From contig NZ_NKHR01000003.1 in the NCBI RefSeq assembly GCF_014467285.1, positions 124,001 through 188,000 on the forward strand: a DNA stretch of 64,000 nucleotides, given 5' to 3'. The stretch's first letter is position 1; every line of letters starts with the position of its first letter. Below are positions 44,540 through 53,333 of this stretch, in pieces. The DNA is from Xenorhabdus sp014467285 (GTDB lineage: Bacteria > Pseudomonadota > Gammaproteobacteria > Enterobacterales > Enterobacteriaceae). The notes beneath the pieces were generated by a model. It had not been told where the DNA came from. It was given only the letters and a program-made list of their open reading frames with translations, and ran no database searches. Made by a program: the position numbers and the translations under genes.

Positions 44540-45636
44540 CAACCCTCATTCACGTTTTGGGATCGGATATCCCACATCACAATCAAACGTTGCTGCGTTT
44601 CTTTAATGACGTCTTGGCTCAGGAAATACCTTTTTCGGCCAAACCGTGTTTTATGGTGGTGTCCAAAGACCACACATGGCTATCGAATTCTAATTATTCT
44701 GGTTTGACGATCTCTGTTTATGAGAATAAAGCCGCTCTTTCACAGGCGGTGATTGAAAAAGCAAGGGCAGATAGCACAACCCGTTTTTTCTTCCACGGGC
44801 AGTTTAACGCTGCTTTGTGGCTGGCTTTATTAGTGGGCAAAATTAAACGACATCAATTTTGGTGGCATGCGTGGGGAGCTGATTTATATGAAGAATCCCA
44901 TCAACTGAAATTTCGCTTATTCTATCTGCTTCGTCGCTTGGCACAGAAACGAGTAGGGCATATTTTTGCCACGCGCGGTGATCTCCGGTATTTTCTCCGG
45001 CACACAGGCCAATCCAAAACCCGAGTGCCATCATCATTGCTCTATTTCCCCACCCGGATGGACCCTACTCTTACGGTAACGGAAAAAACATTTTCACCGG
45101 AAGGGATCACTATTCTGCTGGGGAATTCAGGGGATCAATCCAACCGTCATATAGAAGCACTGCATAAGATCCACCATCAGTTTGGGGATGAGGCACGGGT
45201 GATCATTCCGATGGGTTACCCTGATAATAACCAGCCCTATATCCAGCGCGTAAAACAAACCGCATTGTCGCTGTTTCCAGCGCAAAACGTCCGTACCTTG
45301 CAGGATAAAATGGCGTTTGACGAATATTTGTCGCTGCTGCGTCAATGCGATTTGGGCTATTTCATTTTCAATCGCCAACAGGGTATTGGAACACTCTGTT
45401 TGCTGATTCAATTTGGTATTCCGTTTGTTTTGAGCCGCCAGAATCCATTCTGGCATGATTTGACGGAGCAGCAGGTGCCTGTTCTGTTTGATGGTGATGA
45501 ATTGAATAAACACTGGGTGCAGGAAGCACAGCGTCAGATGCTGTCCCTTGATAAAAAGGCGATTGCCTTTTTTGATCCCAATTTTATTGATGGGTGGAAA
45601 CGCGCCCTATTGGCGGCATCTGGAGAATATCAATGA
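44536..45636 (+). CDS. wecF: Fuc4NAc transferase WecF (RffT)
   Basis: 366 residues. Peripheral glycosyltransferase that adds Fuc4NAc from dTDP-Fuc4NAc to lipid II, making lipid III. GT56 family by recognition: LIHVLGSDIPHHNQTLLRFF at the N-terminus, WWHAWGADLYEE and LLGNSGDQSNRHIEAL in the middle. ATG overlaps the wzxE stop (ATGA). Confidence 0.95.
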   Translation: MTTLIHVLGSDIPHHNQTLLRFFNDVLAQEIPFSAKPCFMVVSKDHTWLSNSNYSGLTISVYENKAALSQAVIEKARADSTTRFFFHGQFNAALWLALLVGKIKRHQFWWHAWGADLYEESHQLKFRLFYLLRRLAQKRVGHIFATRGDLRYFLRHTGQSKTRVPSSLLYFPTRMDPTLTVTEKTFSPEGITILLGNSGDQSNRHIEALHKIHHQFGDEARVIIPMGYPDNNQPYIQRVKQTALSLFPAQNVRTLQDKMAFDEYLSLLRQCDLGYFIFNRQQGIGTLCLLIQFGIPFVLSRQNPFWHDLTEQQVPVLFDGDELNKHWVQEAQRQMLSLDKKAIAFFDPNFIDGWKRALLAASGEYQ

Positions 45637-47057
45637 CCTTGACACAATTCGGTGGGCTGTTTGTCGTTTACGTGAGTTCATTGGTCTTTATCCTGACCTT
45701 GACGTATCAAGAATTTCGGCGTGTCCGCTTTAATTTTAATGTTTTTTTCTCATTACTGTATCTGCTGACGTTCTATTTTGGCTTCCCGCTGACCAGCATG
45801 TTAGTGTTCCAGTTTGATGTACAGGTTGTTCCGGTAGATTCGTTGCTGCATGCAATGTTGGCGTCAGGCTGTTTTTACGCTATTTACTATGTAGCGTATA
45901 AAACGCGCCTTAGCTATAAAACACGCAGAAATAATAGGGAGCCTGAAACACCATTGGTTGCTTCTGCGCGAAAGCCCTTATTCAATATGAATCGGGTAGA
46001 AACTAATCTCACATGGTTGCTGCTTGCTGGCATTGCTGTCGTTACGGTGGGATCGTTCTTTATGCAGAACGGTTTCTTGTTATTTAAGTTACAGTCCTAT
46101 AGCCAGATATTTTCCAGCCAAGTTTCCGGTGTCGCACTCAAGCGTTTCTTCTATTTCTTCATTCCTGCCATGTTGGTGGTGTTTTTTCTGAATCCGACCA
46201 AAATGCGTTGGGTGTGTTTTTTGGTAGGAACCGTCGGATTTGGCATTCTGACTTATGTGATTGTTGGAGGAACGCGGGCTAATATCATTATCGCGTTTGC
46301 ACTGTTCCTGTTTATTGGCATTGTCCGTGGTTGGATCACGCTGTGGATGCTATTTGCTGCGGGCATATTTGGAATTATTGGCATGTTTTGGCTGGCGTTA
46401 AAGCGTTATGGCCTGGATGTGAGTGGTGCGGAAGCCTTTTATACGTTCCTGTATCTCACGCGGGATACCTTCTCGCCGTGGGAAAATCTGGCTCTGCTGC
46501 TGGATAACTACAGCAAAATAGATTTTCAGGGTTTGGCTCCGATCATTCGTGATTTTTATGTCTTTATTCCCAGTTGGCTGTGGCCGGATAGACCTAATCT
46601 GGTCTGGAATACAGCCAATTACTTTACATGGGACGTGCTGAATAACCACTCTGGCCTTGCAATTTCACCAACACTGATTGGTTCTCTCGTGGTAATGGGA
46701 GGTGTGTTCTTTATCCCTCTGGGCGCGATTGTTGTCGGTTTGCTTATCAAATGGTTTGATTGGATCTACGAAGCAGGGAAGCAGGAAACTAATCGCTATA
46801 AGGCAGCGATTTTGCAAGCTTTCTGTTTTGGTGCCATTTTTAATATGATTGTACTTGCCCGTGAAGGTGTAGATTCTTTTGTTTCTCGGGTCGTATTCTT
46901 CTGCATTGTTTTTGGCCTATGCCTGATCGCGGCGAAATTACTGTACTGGCTGTTTGAAAGTGCAGGGCTGGTTAGAAAGTTTGTAGTCAGTAACTTGGCT
47001 ACCTCGCGAAAAACATCTGTGATTTTGGATGTAAGGAAGAAAAATGGTGTTGAATAA
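45633..47057 (+). CDS. wzyE: ECA polymerase WzyE
   Basis: 474 residues, very hydrophobic, about 11 membrane segments. Polymerises the ECA trisaccharide in the periplasm. ATG 45633 (MTLTQFGGLFVVYV) overlaps the wecF stop and aligns with E. coli; RRVRFNFNVFFSLLYLLTFY, MNRVETNLTW and VGGTRANIIIAFALFLFIGI are strongly conserved. Stop overlaps wecG by 14 bp. Confidence 0.95.
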   Translation: MTLTQFGGLFVVYVSSLVFILTLTYQEFRRVRFNFNVFFSLLYLLTFYFGFPLTSMLVFQFDVQVVPVDSLLHAMLASGCFYAIYYVAYKTRLSYKTRRNNREPETPLVASARKPLFNMNRVETNLTWLLLAGIAVVTVGSFFMQNGFLLFKLQSYSQIFSSQVSGVALKRFFYFFIPAMLVVFFLNPTKMRWVCFLVGTVGFGILTYVIVGGTRANIIIAFALFLFIGIVRGWITLWMLFAAGIFGIIGMFWLALKRYGLDVSGAEAFYTFLYLTRDTFSPWENLALLLDNYSKIDFQGLAPIIRDFYVFIPSWLWPDRPNLVWNTANYFTWDVLNNHSGLAISPTLIGSLVVMGGVFFIPLGAIVVGLLIKWFDWIYEAGKQETNRYKAAILQAFCFGAIFNMIVLAREGVDSFVSRVVFFCIVFGLCLIAAKLLYWLFESAGLVRKFVVSNLATSRKTSVILDVRKKNGVE

Positions 47058-47781
47058 CGTTCCTAAATACCGTATTCGTGGCCTCAATATCTGGGGATTT
47101 CGTGGTATGTCGCATTTTCTTGATCATCTATTCCAGGATGGACAAGTCAAAACAGGTACGCTGGTTGCGATTAATGCAGAGAAAGTCCTTACTGCGGAAA
47201 AAGATAATGCACTGAGCATGTTGCTGGATGAGGCTGAATATTTATATGCCGATGGTATTAGCATGGTGCGGGCCATTCGTCGTAAATACCCTGATGCAGA
47301 TGTATCCCGGATTGCGGGAGCCGATTTGTGGGAAGCCTTGATGGAACGGGCCGGCAGTGAAGGAACCCCCGTCTTTCTGGTAGGTGGAAAGCCTGACGTT
47401 TTGGCACAGACAGAAAATAAATTGCGTACCCAGTGGAACGTCAATATCGTAGGCAGCCAGGACGGTTATTTTACACCAGAAACGCGTGATGCGGTGTTAG
47501 AGCGGATTCATGCCAGCGGTGCAGCGATTATTACTGTCGCAATGGGATCGCCGAAACAGGAGATCTTTATGCGTGACTGCCGAAAAATACATCCAGATGC
47601 GCTATATATGGGAATCGGCGGGACTTATGATGTTTTTACGGGGCATGTCAAACGGGCACCGAAAATTTGGCAGAATTTAGGCCTGGAATGGCTGTACCGT
47701 CTGCTATCTCAGCCAAGCCGCATCCGTAGGCAATTCAAGCTATTGAGGTTCCTTGGCTATTATTACGGGGGCAAACTCTAG
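47044..47781 (+). CDS. wecG: UDP-ManNAcA transferase WecG (RffM)
   Basis: 245 residues, WecG/TagA/CpsF (GT26) family. Transfers ManNAcA to lipid I to make lipid II. Conserved blocks GTLVAINAEKVLTAEKD, YADGISMVRAIRRKYP, GTPVFLVGGKP and MGSPKQEIFMRDC. Last gene of the ECA operon. The start at 47044 overlaps wzyE. Confidence 0.96.
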   Translation: MVLNNVPKYRIRGLNIWGFRGMSHFLDHLFQDGQVKTGTLVAINAEKVLTAEKDNALSMLLDEAEYLYADGISMVRAIRRKYPDADVSRIAGADLWEALMERAGSEGTPVFLVGGKPDVLAQTENKLRTQWNVNIVGSQDGYFTPETRDAVLERIHASGAAIITVAMGSPKQEIFMRDCRKIHPDALYMGIGGTYDVFTGHVKRAPKIWQNLGLEWLYRLLSQPSRIRRQFKLLRFLGYYYGGKL

Positions 47782-47803
47782 CCCGGTAATTCTTTGTTTT
47801 AAG

Positions 47804-47852
47804 CCTGCCACGTGGAAAGTGTGTTATTCATATGTGGCTCATATGTGGCAGG
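47804..47852 (+). terminator. Possible ECA operon 3' hairpin with internal 11-bp repeat
   Basis: CCTGCCAC (47804) can pair with GTGGCAGG (47845-47852), with a long loop. Within it TCATATGTGGC is directly repeated (47828-47849). A GC stem exists but there is no strong T tract, so it may be an mRNA stabiliser rather than a terminator. Confidence 0.4.
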
Positions 47853-48125
47853 TTTCCGCTTTGTCTCTCATCGCCGTCCCTTCGCACTTAGCAAAGACGT
47901 TGAAATAACTACCTTGTTATGTGATTAGATAATAGCCATCATTGATGCTGTTCTCCCCAATTGCGATGCCAAACAAGATTGGTATTGGTGTAATTTTATA
48001 ATTTTTTATTTCACTGATTGGCAAAACGTGTTTTGATCCCTGCCTTTTTTACAACGATTGATTATCAATTCCTGTATTTTTTCTGTTTGCAAATATAGAC
48101 ATCATAAAAGTGGATAGGGAGTTTT
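47853..48125. other. Gap between the ECA operon and yifK
   Basis: The 344-bp gap between wecG and yifK, beyond the hairpin, is AT-rich with no coding or RNA signal that I recognise; the yifK promoter should be here. AGGGAG lies seven bases before the yifK start. Confidence 0.5.
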
Positions 48126-49502
48126 ATGAGTGATTCAAAACAGAGCCTGCAAAGGGGACTTGAGGCACGTCATATTGAACTGATTGCGCTAGGTGGCACA
48201 ATCGGCGTAGGGTTGTTCATGGGGTCGGCCAGTACTTTGAAATGGGCTGGCCCTTCCGTTTTGCTGGCTTACATTATTGCTGGACTTTTTGTCTTTTTCA
48301 TCATGCGTTCAATGGGAGAAATGTTGTTCCTTGAACCTGTCACCGGCTCATTCGCGTCTTTTGGGCATAAGTACCTTAGTCCTTATTGGGGCTGTCTGAC
48401 GGCATGGGGCTATTGGTTCATGTGGGTTTCTGTGGGTATTTCCGAAATCACTGCCATCGGCGTATATGCCGAATTCTGGTTCCCGGAATTACCTCAGTGG
48501 GTTTCTGCGCTGGTAGCGGTCGGGTTAGTGGCTCTGGCGAATTTGGCGGCTGTACGCCTGTATGGTGAATTGGAATTCTGGTTTGCCATGATCAAAGTCA
48601 CAACGATTATTGTGATGATTTTGATTGGCATTGGTTTGATTTTTTTTGGTTTAGGCAATGACTGGCAACCTATAGGATTAGATAACCTAACCTCACATGA
48701 TGGTTTTTTCTCCGGTGGCTGGAAAGGCTTTTTATTTGCCCTGTGTATTGTTGTTGCTTCCTATCAGGGAGTTGAGCTGGTTGGTATCACTGCGGGTGAA
48801 GCGAAAAACCCACAAGTTACACTTAAGAAAGCGATCAACAATATTCTGTGGCGTATCCTGATCTTCTATGTTGGTGCTATTTTTATTGTTGTGACGCTGT
48901 TCCCGTGGACAGAAGTTGGCACGCATGGCAGCCCGTTCGTGATGACCTTTGCTAAAGTGGGTATTGCTTCTGCGGCCGCAGTGATTAACTTTGTTGTACT
49001 GACTGCGGCACTTTCTGGGTGTAACAGCGGCATGTACAGCGGTGGCAGGATGTTGTATGCCCTGGCTCAAAACCGTCAATTGCCTGCTTCGTTGCTGAAA
49101 TTGTCGAAGAACGGTGTGCCGGTGAAATGTATCGCCATCACCATTGGCTGTTTGATTGCCGGTTCGAGCCTGAATTACCTGATTCCAAATCCACAATCGG
49201 TATTTGTTTACGTTTATAGTGCTAGTGTATTGCCTGGTATGGTGCCGTGGTTTGTGATTCTGGTAAGCCAACTGCGTTTCCGCAAACATCACGAAGAAGC
49301 GCTGAAACAGCATCGGTTTAAATCGATCCTATTCCCTTATGTCAATTACCTGACCTTGATTTTCCTGAGTTGTGTATTAGTCGGAATGGCGGTTAACCCG
49401 GATACGCGTTTCTCACTGATGGTAGGTGGGGCATTTTTGCTGATTGTGTCATGTATTTATTTCTTGGTTAATAGAATTTATTCACAGAAAAAATCACACT
49501 AG
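48126..49502 (+). CDS. yifK: Amino acid permease YifK (threonine/serine-type)
   Basis: 458 residues, APC superfamily, amino acid transporter family with 12 membrane segments. LEARHIELIALGGTIGVGLF at the N-terminus is the family motif; SYQGVELVGITAGEAKNP is the conserved TM6-8 region. In E. coli YifK (ThrP) imports threonine and serine; substrate here is inferred by orthology and by the conserved position between wecG and the tRNA cluster. Confidence 0.93.
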   Translation: MSDSKQSLQRGLEARHIELIALGGTIGVGLFMGSASTLKWAGPSVLLAYIIAGLFVFFIMRSMGEMLFLEPVTGSFASFGHKYLSPYWGCLTAWGYWFMWVSVGISEITAIGVYAEFWFPELPQWVSALVAVGLVALANLAAVRLYGELEFWFAMIKVTTIIVMILIGIGLIFFGLGNDWQPIGLDNLTSHDGFFSGGWKGFLFALCIVVASYQGVELVGITAGEAKNPQVTLKKAINNILWRILIFYVGAIFIVVTLFPWTEVGTHGSPFVMTFAKVGIASAAAVINFVVLTAALSGCNSGMYSGGRMLYALAQNRQLPASLLKLSKNGVPVKCIAITIGCLIAGSSLNYLIPNPQSVFVYVYSASVLPGMVPWFVILVSQLRFRKHHEEALKQHRFKSILFPYVNYLTLIFLSCVLVGMAVNPDTRFSLMVGGAFLLIVSCIYFLVNRIYSQKKSH

Positions 49503-49663
49503 TTTGGTGGATTGATTCTTATACAATAAGACCTCTTGCGGTGGAAAAGTGTTGTCTTTATCAACTAAATGAGTAAAGCGTAAGCAAATGAATCATTTCT
49601 TTTAAAAAAGCACTGGACAGTACGACATTAAATCCGTACTATCCTCCACCGCAACGGCGTTAA

Positions 49664-49740
<77 letters not shown>

Positions 49741-49843
49741 TTTTAAGCGTGCAAGAGCAGTGACAATGAGTTATCGTGGTCGATAGCGCTTCGTTGTGGC
49801 AGTAGTTTTAAGTAGTAAACAGTATATAAAAGATAGCTGTTAT

Positions 49844-49920
49844 GGTGGCTATAGCTCAGTTGGTAGAGCCCTGGATTGTGATTCCAGTCGTCGCGAGTTC
49901 GAGTCTCGTTAGCCACCCCA
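49844..49920 (+). tRNA. hisR: tRNA-His (anticodon GTG)
   Basis: 77 nt including the encoded extra 5' G (position -1) needed by histidyl-tRNA synthetase, and CCA. Anticodon loop TTGTGAT. The T-arm reads GCGAGTTCGAGTCTCG. Confidence 0.97.
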
Positions 49921-49935
49921 TCTTTTTTATGACAC

Positions 49936-50022
49936 GCGAGGGTGGCGGAATTGGTAGACGCGCTAGCTTCAGGTGTTAGTGTCCTTACGGACGTGGGGGT
50001 TCAAGTCCCCCCCTTCGCACCA
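49936..50022 (+). tRNA. leuT: tRNA-Leu (anticodon CAG)
   Basis: 87 nt, class II tRNA with a long variable arm (TGTCCTTACGGACGT) and CCA. Anticodon loop TTCAGGT. Confidence 0.97.
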
Positions 50023-50045
50023 TAAAAAAGAGAAAAAATATATTT

Positions 50046-50122
50046 CGGCGAGTAGCGCAGCTTGGTAGCGCAACTGGTTTGGGACCAGTGGGTCGGAGGT
50101 TCGAATCCTCTCTCGCCGACCA
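50046..50122 (+). tRNA. proM: tRNA-Pro (anticodon TGG)
   Basis: 77 nt, CGGCGAG acceptor with CTCGCCG and CCA; anticodon loop TTTGGGA. Effectively identical to E. coli proM. Confidence 0.97.
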
Positions 50123-50131
50123 GATTCTGAG

Positions 50132-50157
50132 AAATCCCCGCAATAGCGGGGATTTTT
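50132..50157 (+). terminator. tRNA operon terminator
   Basis: AAATCCCCGC-AATA-GCGGGGATTTTT directly after tRNA-Pro. Confidence 0.92.
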
Positions 50158-50340
50158 CTTTGTATTGCTTTGCCAATCAAAAATTTTCCTATCAATAAAA
50201 AATTCCCTTGCGGATAAAAACACTTATTTTTCCCTTTTATTTCTTTTTAATTTCTTTATTGATTCCCTTGGTATGGCATTAAATATCATGGTTTTTCTTA
50301 AGGAATTAACCGGTTGTTTTAAAAGTTATTTTTAGATTGA

Positions 50341-50358
50341 TGTTGTATTTCAACGACA
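50341..50358. promoter_or_regulatory. GlrR-type activator site 1 (imperfect)
   Basis: TGTT-N10-GACA, one mismatch to TGTC-N10-GACA, the site of the response regulator GlrR, 190-210 bp upstream of the sigma-54 promoter of glmZ. Confidence 0.55.
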
Positions 50359-50373
50359 AACCATACCATCAGG

Positions 50374-50391
50374 TGTCTCAGAATAACGACA
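50374..50391. promoter_or_regulatory. GlrR-type activator site 2 (perfect)
   Basis: TGTCTCAGAATAACGACA is an exact TGTC-N10-GACA. Upstream activation site for sigma-54 transcription of glmZ. Confidence 0.75.
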
Positions 50392-50437
50392 TTTAACTTA
50401 TTGATTTTTATTGTATAAATGTGAACACCTTGAAGCA

Positions 50438-50455
50438 CGTCTCAAATGGGAGACG
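50438..50455. promoter_or_regulatory. GlrR-type activator site 3 (imperfect)
   Basis: CGTC-N10-GACG is symmetric and differs from TGTC-N10-GACA at the two outermost positions. Nearest of the three sites to the promoter. Confidence 0.5.
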
Positions 50456-50547
50456 GTATTTTTGATTGTTTTTAGTAAAAATCAGGATATCTATTATAGA
50501 AAGTCAGTCAAAACGTGGGTAAGGAAAGCTTATCTTGGTTGAAAAAG

Positions 50548-50565
50548 TTGGCACGTTAAGTGCAT
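50548..50565 (+). promoter_or_regulatory. Sigma-54 promoter of glmZ
   Basis: TTGGCACGTTAAGTGCAT has the invariant GG (-24) and GC (-12) separated by exactly 10 bases, about 12 bases before the predicted 5' end of GlmZ. A TATAAA at 50566-50571 could serve as an overlapping sigma-70 -10 element, as reported for glmY/glmZ in enterobacteria. Confidence 0.8.
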
Positions 50566-50576
50566 TATAAAAAATT

Positions 50577-50788
50577 GTAGATACTCATCCTACTCCTTAT
50601 GACAGCACATGACTTCATAAACTCCGGGATGATGTAGAGCTGATTGTCAGTGCCTATGGTCCACGTTATAGATGAGTAAGCATCACTGTCTTTTCATCAC
50701 AAACCGGACACAACGTTGAGTGAGGCACTATCCGTCTGTAGACCTGATTGTATTTATACACCTGTCTTTTTGATAGGTGTTTTTTTTG
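50577..50788 (+). ncRNA. glmZ: Small regulatory RNA GlmZ
   Basis: The region matches E. coli GlmZ in order: 5' GTAGATACTCAT, the core CTTCATAAACTCCGGGATGA, the glmS-pairing and Hfq stretch GGACACAACGTTGAGTGAGG, TGTAGACCTG and a final hairpin ACACCT-N-AGGTGT with eight T (50758-50788). GlmZ activates translation of glmS (glucosamine-6-P synthase) and is processed by RNase E with RapZ; the decoy GlmY is not in this window. The location just downstream of hemY (convergent) is the E. coli position, but the aslBA genes that separate it from proM in E. coli are absent. Length about 212 nt. Confidence 0.92.
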
Positions 50789-50878
50789 TCTGTAGAAATA
50801 CGGCGCACCTCAGTTAATGTCTCAATGGTATCCATATCGTTGTTAACTGAGGTGTGAAATAGCCGGGTTTATGCTTCG

Positions 50879-52084
50879 TTATTTTTCAAGGTCGTCATTG
50901 CGCTTTAAAGTCAGCATAAAACCTTTGCTACGGATTTGGGCGGCTTCTTCGCGTTTCTGCAATCTGTCGAGTGCATCGGCAAGCCATGCGTAATCATGGG
51001 CATCCGGTCGCTGTGCAAGCGCTGCTTTAAAGGCCGTTTCAGCGTTAACCCATTCACCATTGCGTAAAGCAACCTGCCCTATGGTGCTGTTGAGCAGCGG
51101 TGTCGCACCATGTTGCTTTAATTGATGGGTAAGCGTTTTTTGTATCGCTTCGGGATCGCTGGTTTTAAGATGCGGAATCAAGAGCAGGAGACGTTCGTCG
51201 TATTGCTGTTTTAATCCATTCAGAATGATTTGCTGGGCTGTATCGTGATCATTGCACTCAATCAAATGTTCGGACATAGCGACTTGTAGCACGATATCAT
51301 TGCGGATCTTGCGGCTTTGCTCTTTCCACCATGCCTTCAGACCAGAACTGCCTTTTTCTGCCATAATTTGATTCATTAACCCGACATAGGCTTGCTGACG
51401 CAGTTTAAGGATTTCGTCTTCACTATGCAGATCAATTTTCATGATTGAAGGCAAGATATCAATCAATGATTGATAAGCACCTGAAAGAGAATAAGCCTGT
51501 TCAGCCAGCCGCAATACTTCAGGGTGGCGAGGGGCATAGTTCAGCAGTTTATCCACACCATTGCGTGCGGCATGAATTTCGCCTTGTGCCAATTGGATAC
51601 GTACACGGGTAATATCGACAGGGAGTTGATCCTTATCTGCAACTTCTGCGGCACGCTCAATATACTGGTTGGTACGGAAATAGTCACCGCGCTGTTGAGC
51701 TGCTTCTGCTGCCAACAAATAGTTCACGACAGGATGCTCTGCATGATCAACATTGCGGGTCATTAGACGCTCAACCTGCTTGAAATCTCCTTCGGCCAGT
51801 TTGAGCAGGGCCTGTTTGGTTTGTGAACGTGCCCGGCTGCGTTTATATCCACCAAAGATCCAGCTATGGGTGAACGTGCTGGTACGCTTTAACCGACGAT
51901 AACACCAACCGATAAAAATCAGCAGGAATTGTAACAAGAGAAACATAATCACCATAGCAGTGATGCTGGTGGTGATATTCTTACTGTCTGTTTGGATCAA
52001 AACGTACCCTTGATGCCCGGACATCAAGGGGCCAAGTATGATGCCCACAATAAGAATAATGAACAGCAATAATATCTTCAGCAT
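50879..52084 (-). CDS. hemY: HemY, heme-biosynthesis-associated TPR membrane protein
   Basis: 401 residues. Two N-terminal membrane segments (ILLLFIILIVGIILGPLMSG; AMVIMFLLLQFLLIFIGWCY), then tetratricopeptide repeats (LLAAEAAQQRGDYFRTNQYI; LADALDRLQKREEAAQIRSK). Last gene of hemCDXY; thought to form an inner-membrane complex with other proteins of heme synthesis, though its role is not settled. Not related to HemY of Gram-positives (an oxidase). ATG 52084 has GGAGAG upstream, 2 bp after hemX. Confidence 0.94.
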   Translation of the reverse strand: MLKILLLFIILIVGIILGPLMSGHQGYVLIQTDSKNITTSITAMVIMFLLLQFLLIFIGWCYRRLKRTSTFTHSWIFGGYKRSRARSQTKQALLKLAEGDFKQVERLMTRNVDHAEHPVVNYLLAAEAAQQRGDYFRTNQYIERAAEVADKDQLPVDITRVRIQLAQGEIHAARNGVDKLLNYAPRHPEVLRLAEQAYSLSGAYQSLIDILPSIMKIDLHSEDEILKLRQQAYVGLMNQIMAEKGSSGLKAWWKEQSRKIRNDIVLQVAMSEHLIECNDHDTAQQIILNGLKQQYDERLLLLIPHLKTSDPEAIQKTLTHQLKQHGATPLLNSTIGQVALRNGEWVNAETAFKAALAQRPDAHDYAWLADALDRLQKREEAAQIRSKGFMLTLKRNDDLEK

Positions 52085-52086
52085 AC

Positions 52087-53313
52087 TTAGCTCTCCTCAG
52101 AAGATGTATCTGCCTGATCGGAAGCTTCTGCTGCTGGAGCCGGTTGTGATTGCGTTTCTGGTTGAGTTTCAGGCTTGGTTCCTGATTCTGTTTCAGGTTT
52201 GGTTTCTGGTTGGGATGATATGGAATGCGGTAGATTGTAGATCCGCTTACGCACAAGATCTGCCAATATTGGTTGGCTGCTCAATTGTTCAGGAACATCA
52301 ATAGAAAGAGGACGTTCTTGCAGTGAATCAACTTCATGTAAAAAATTTTCTGTATCTGGCGCTGAGGTATCAAAATAACTTCTTACCCATTCTCCGACGG
52401 AGCTCAACGCTTTCTTGTAAATTTCACTCTGATGGCGGGGAACTGCCTGTGCAGCGATCAGCAGTTTGGAACGGATGTTTTCACGTAGGTAAATATCCTG
52501 ATTAGGCGCCAATAGTGGTTCTTTGTTGCTATCACGAGGAGTAATAGTAATGAAGTTATCCATAAAGCTGTGCCAACTACTGCTCAGGTTTTTACGCCAG
52601 TCGGAAAGTGAGGCCGTGATTTCATCATTGTTAGTTTCCATCGGCGTGGCTTGTTCCACTTTGTCAAACAGGGGCAAGTTATTGACTTGGTTTGATAGTT
52701 GGTTCAGAGTCAGAATAATACCATCCAAATCAAGCTGATTGATTTTAGTCAGAGATTCAATATCCTCCCTGATAGCTTGGCGGGCATAGAGCAGGCTGGG
52801 ATCATCCATCTCAGCAAGATTCTGGTCAGCATCTTTCATCAATGCGATGGCTGTTGTGACATCTTGCTCACTCCATATTTTGCGCCCGGCCATTTTAACG
52901 AGAGAACTTGCTTGTGCCAGTCGCCAGTTTTCGATATCCGTATTTGAAAGTTCTGAAACACGGGATTGAAGCTCTGCCAGATGGTCATCCAGTTGCTGGT
53001 TTCGTGATTTGAATTCTTGTAAGGAAGAATCGAATTTTTGGAGTTTGGCATCAACGTCTTGTTTATTGGCAGAGTGCTGTTGTGTCAGAGAGGCGATTTC
53101 TTGCTGAAGAGCGAGATTTTCGGCGCTTAATGCTGCATTCTGCTGTTTACCATGATAATAAATGTAAAGACCACCAACACCGATTGCCAGCGAAATGGCA
53201 ATTGAGAGCGTATTGCCTACCCATCCATAACGTTTGGGTTTATGGGGAGCCGTTTCAGGCTGCTGAGGGCGTTTTGTCTCAACCGCATCGGTGGACTGCT
53301 TTTGTTCCGTCAT
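52087..53313 (-). CDS. hemX: HemX, uroporphyrinogen-III C-methyltransferase-like membrane protein
   Basis: 408 residues. One membrane segment (TLSIAISLAIGVGGLYIYYH) followed by a coiled coil (ENLALQQEIASLTQQHSANK) and the conserved HemX periplasmic domain. Despite an old annotation as methyltransferase no SAM-binding motif is evident. The extreme C-terminus is low-complexity, with PET-type repeats (KPETESGTKPETQPETQSQ). ATG 53313 is chosen: GGGATG lies nearby, and the in-frame upstream ATG 53322 has no site. Gene in the hemCDXY operon, separated from hemD by 20 bp. Confidence 0.92.
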   Translation of the reverse strand: MTEQKQSTDAVETKRPQQPETAPHKPKRYGWVGNTLSIAISLAIGVGGLYIYYHGKQQNAALSAENLALQQEIASLTQQHSANKQDVDAKLQKFDSSLQEFKSRNQQLDDHLAELQSRVSELSNTDIENWRLAQASSLVKMAGRKIWSEQDVTTAIALMKDADQNLAEMDDPSLLYARQAIREDIESLTKINQLDLDGIILTLNQLSNQVNNLPLFDKVEQATPMETNNDEITASLSDWRKNLSSSWHSFMDNFITITPRDSNKEPLLAPNQDIYLRENIRSKLLIAAQAVPRHQSEIYKKALSSVGEWVRSYFDTSAPDTENFLHEVDSLQERPLSIDVPEQLSSQPILADLVRKRIYNLPHSISSQPETKPETESGTKPETQPETQSQPAPAAEASDQADTSSEES

Positions 53314-53333
53314 AATGGACATCCCATATTGGT

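Noticed and set aside
48732..49313. 193-codon minus-strand frame inside yifK
   Set aside because: Mirror frame of a clear APC permease; His- and Arg-rich composition typical of antisense translation.
49969..50223. Minus-strand frame with RRERIRTSDPLVPNQLRY-type peptide across tRNA-Leu and tRNA-Pro
   Set aside because: This is the well-known spurious antisense translation of tRNA genes; two overlapping alternative frames (49985-50176, 50001-50195) show the same artefact.
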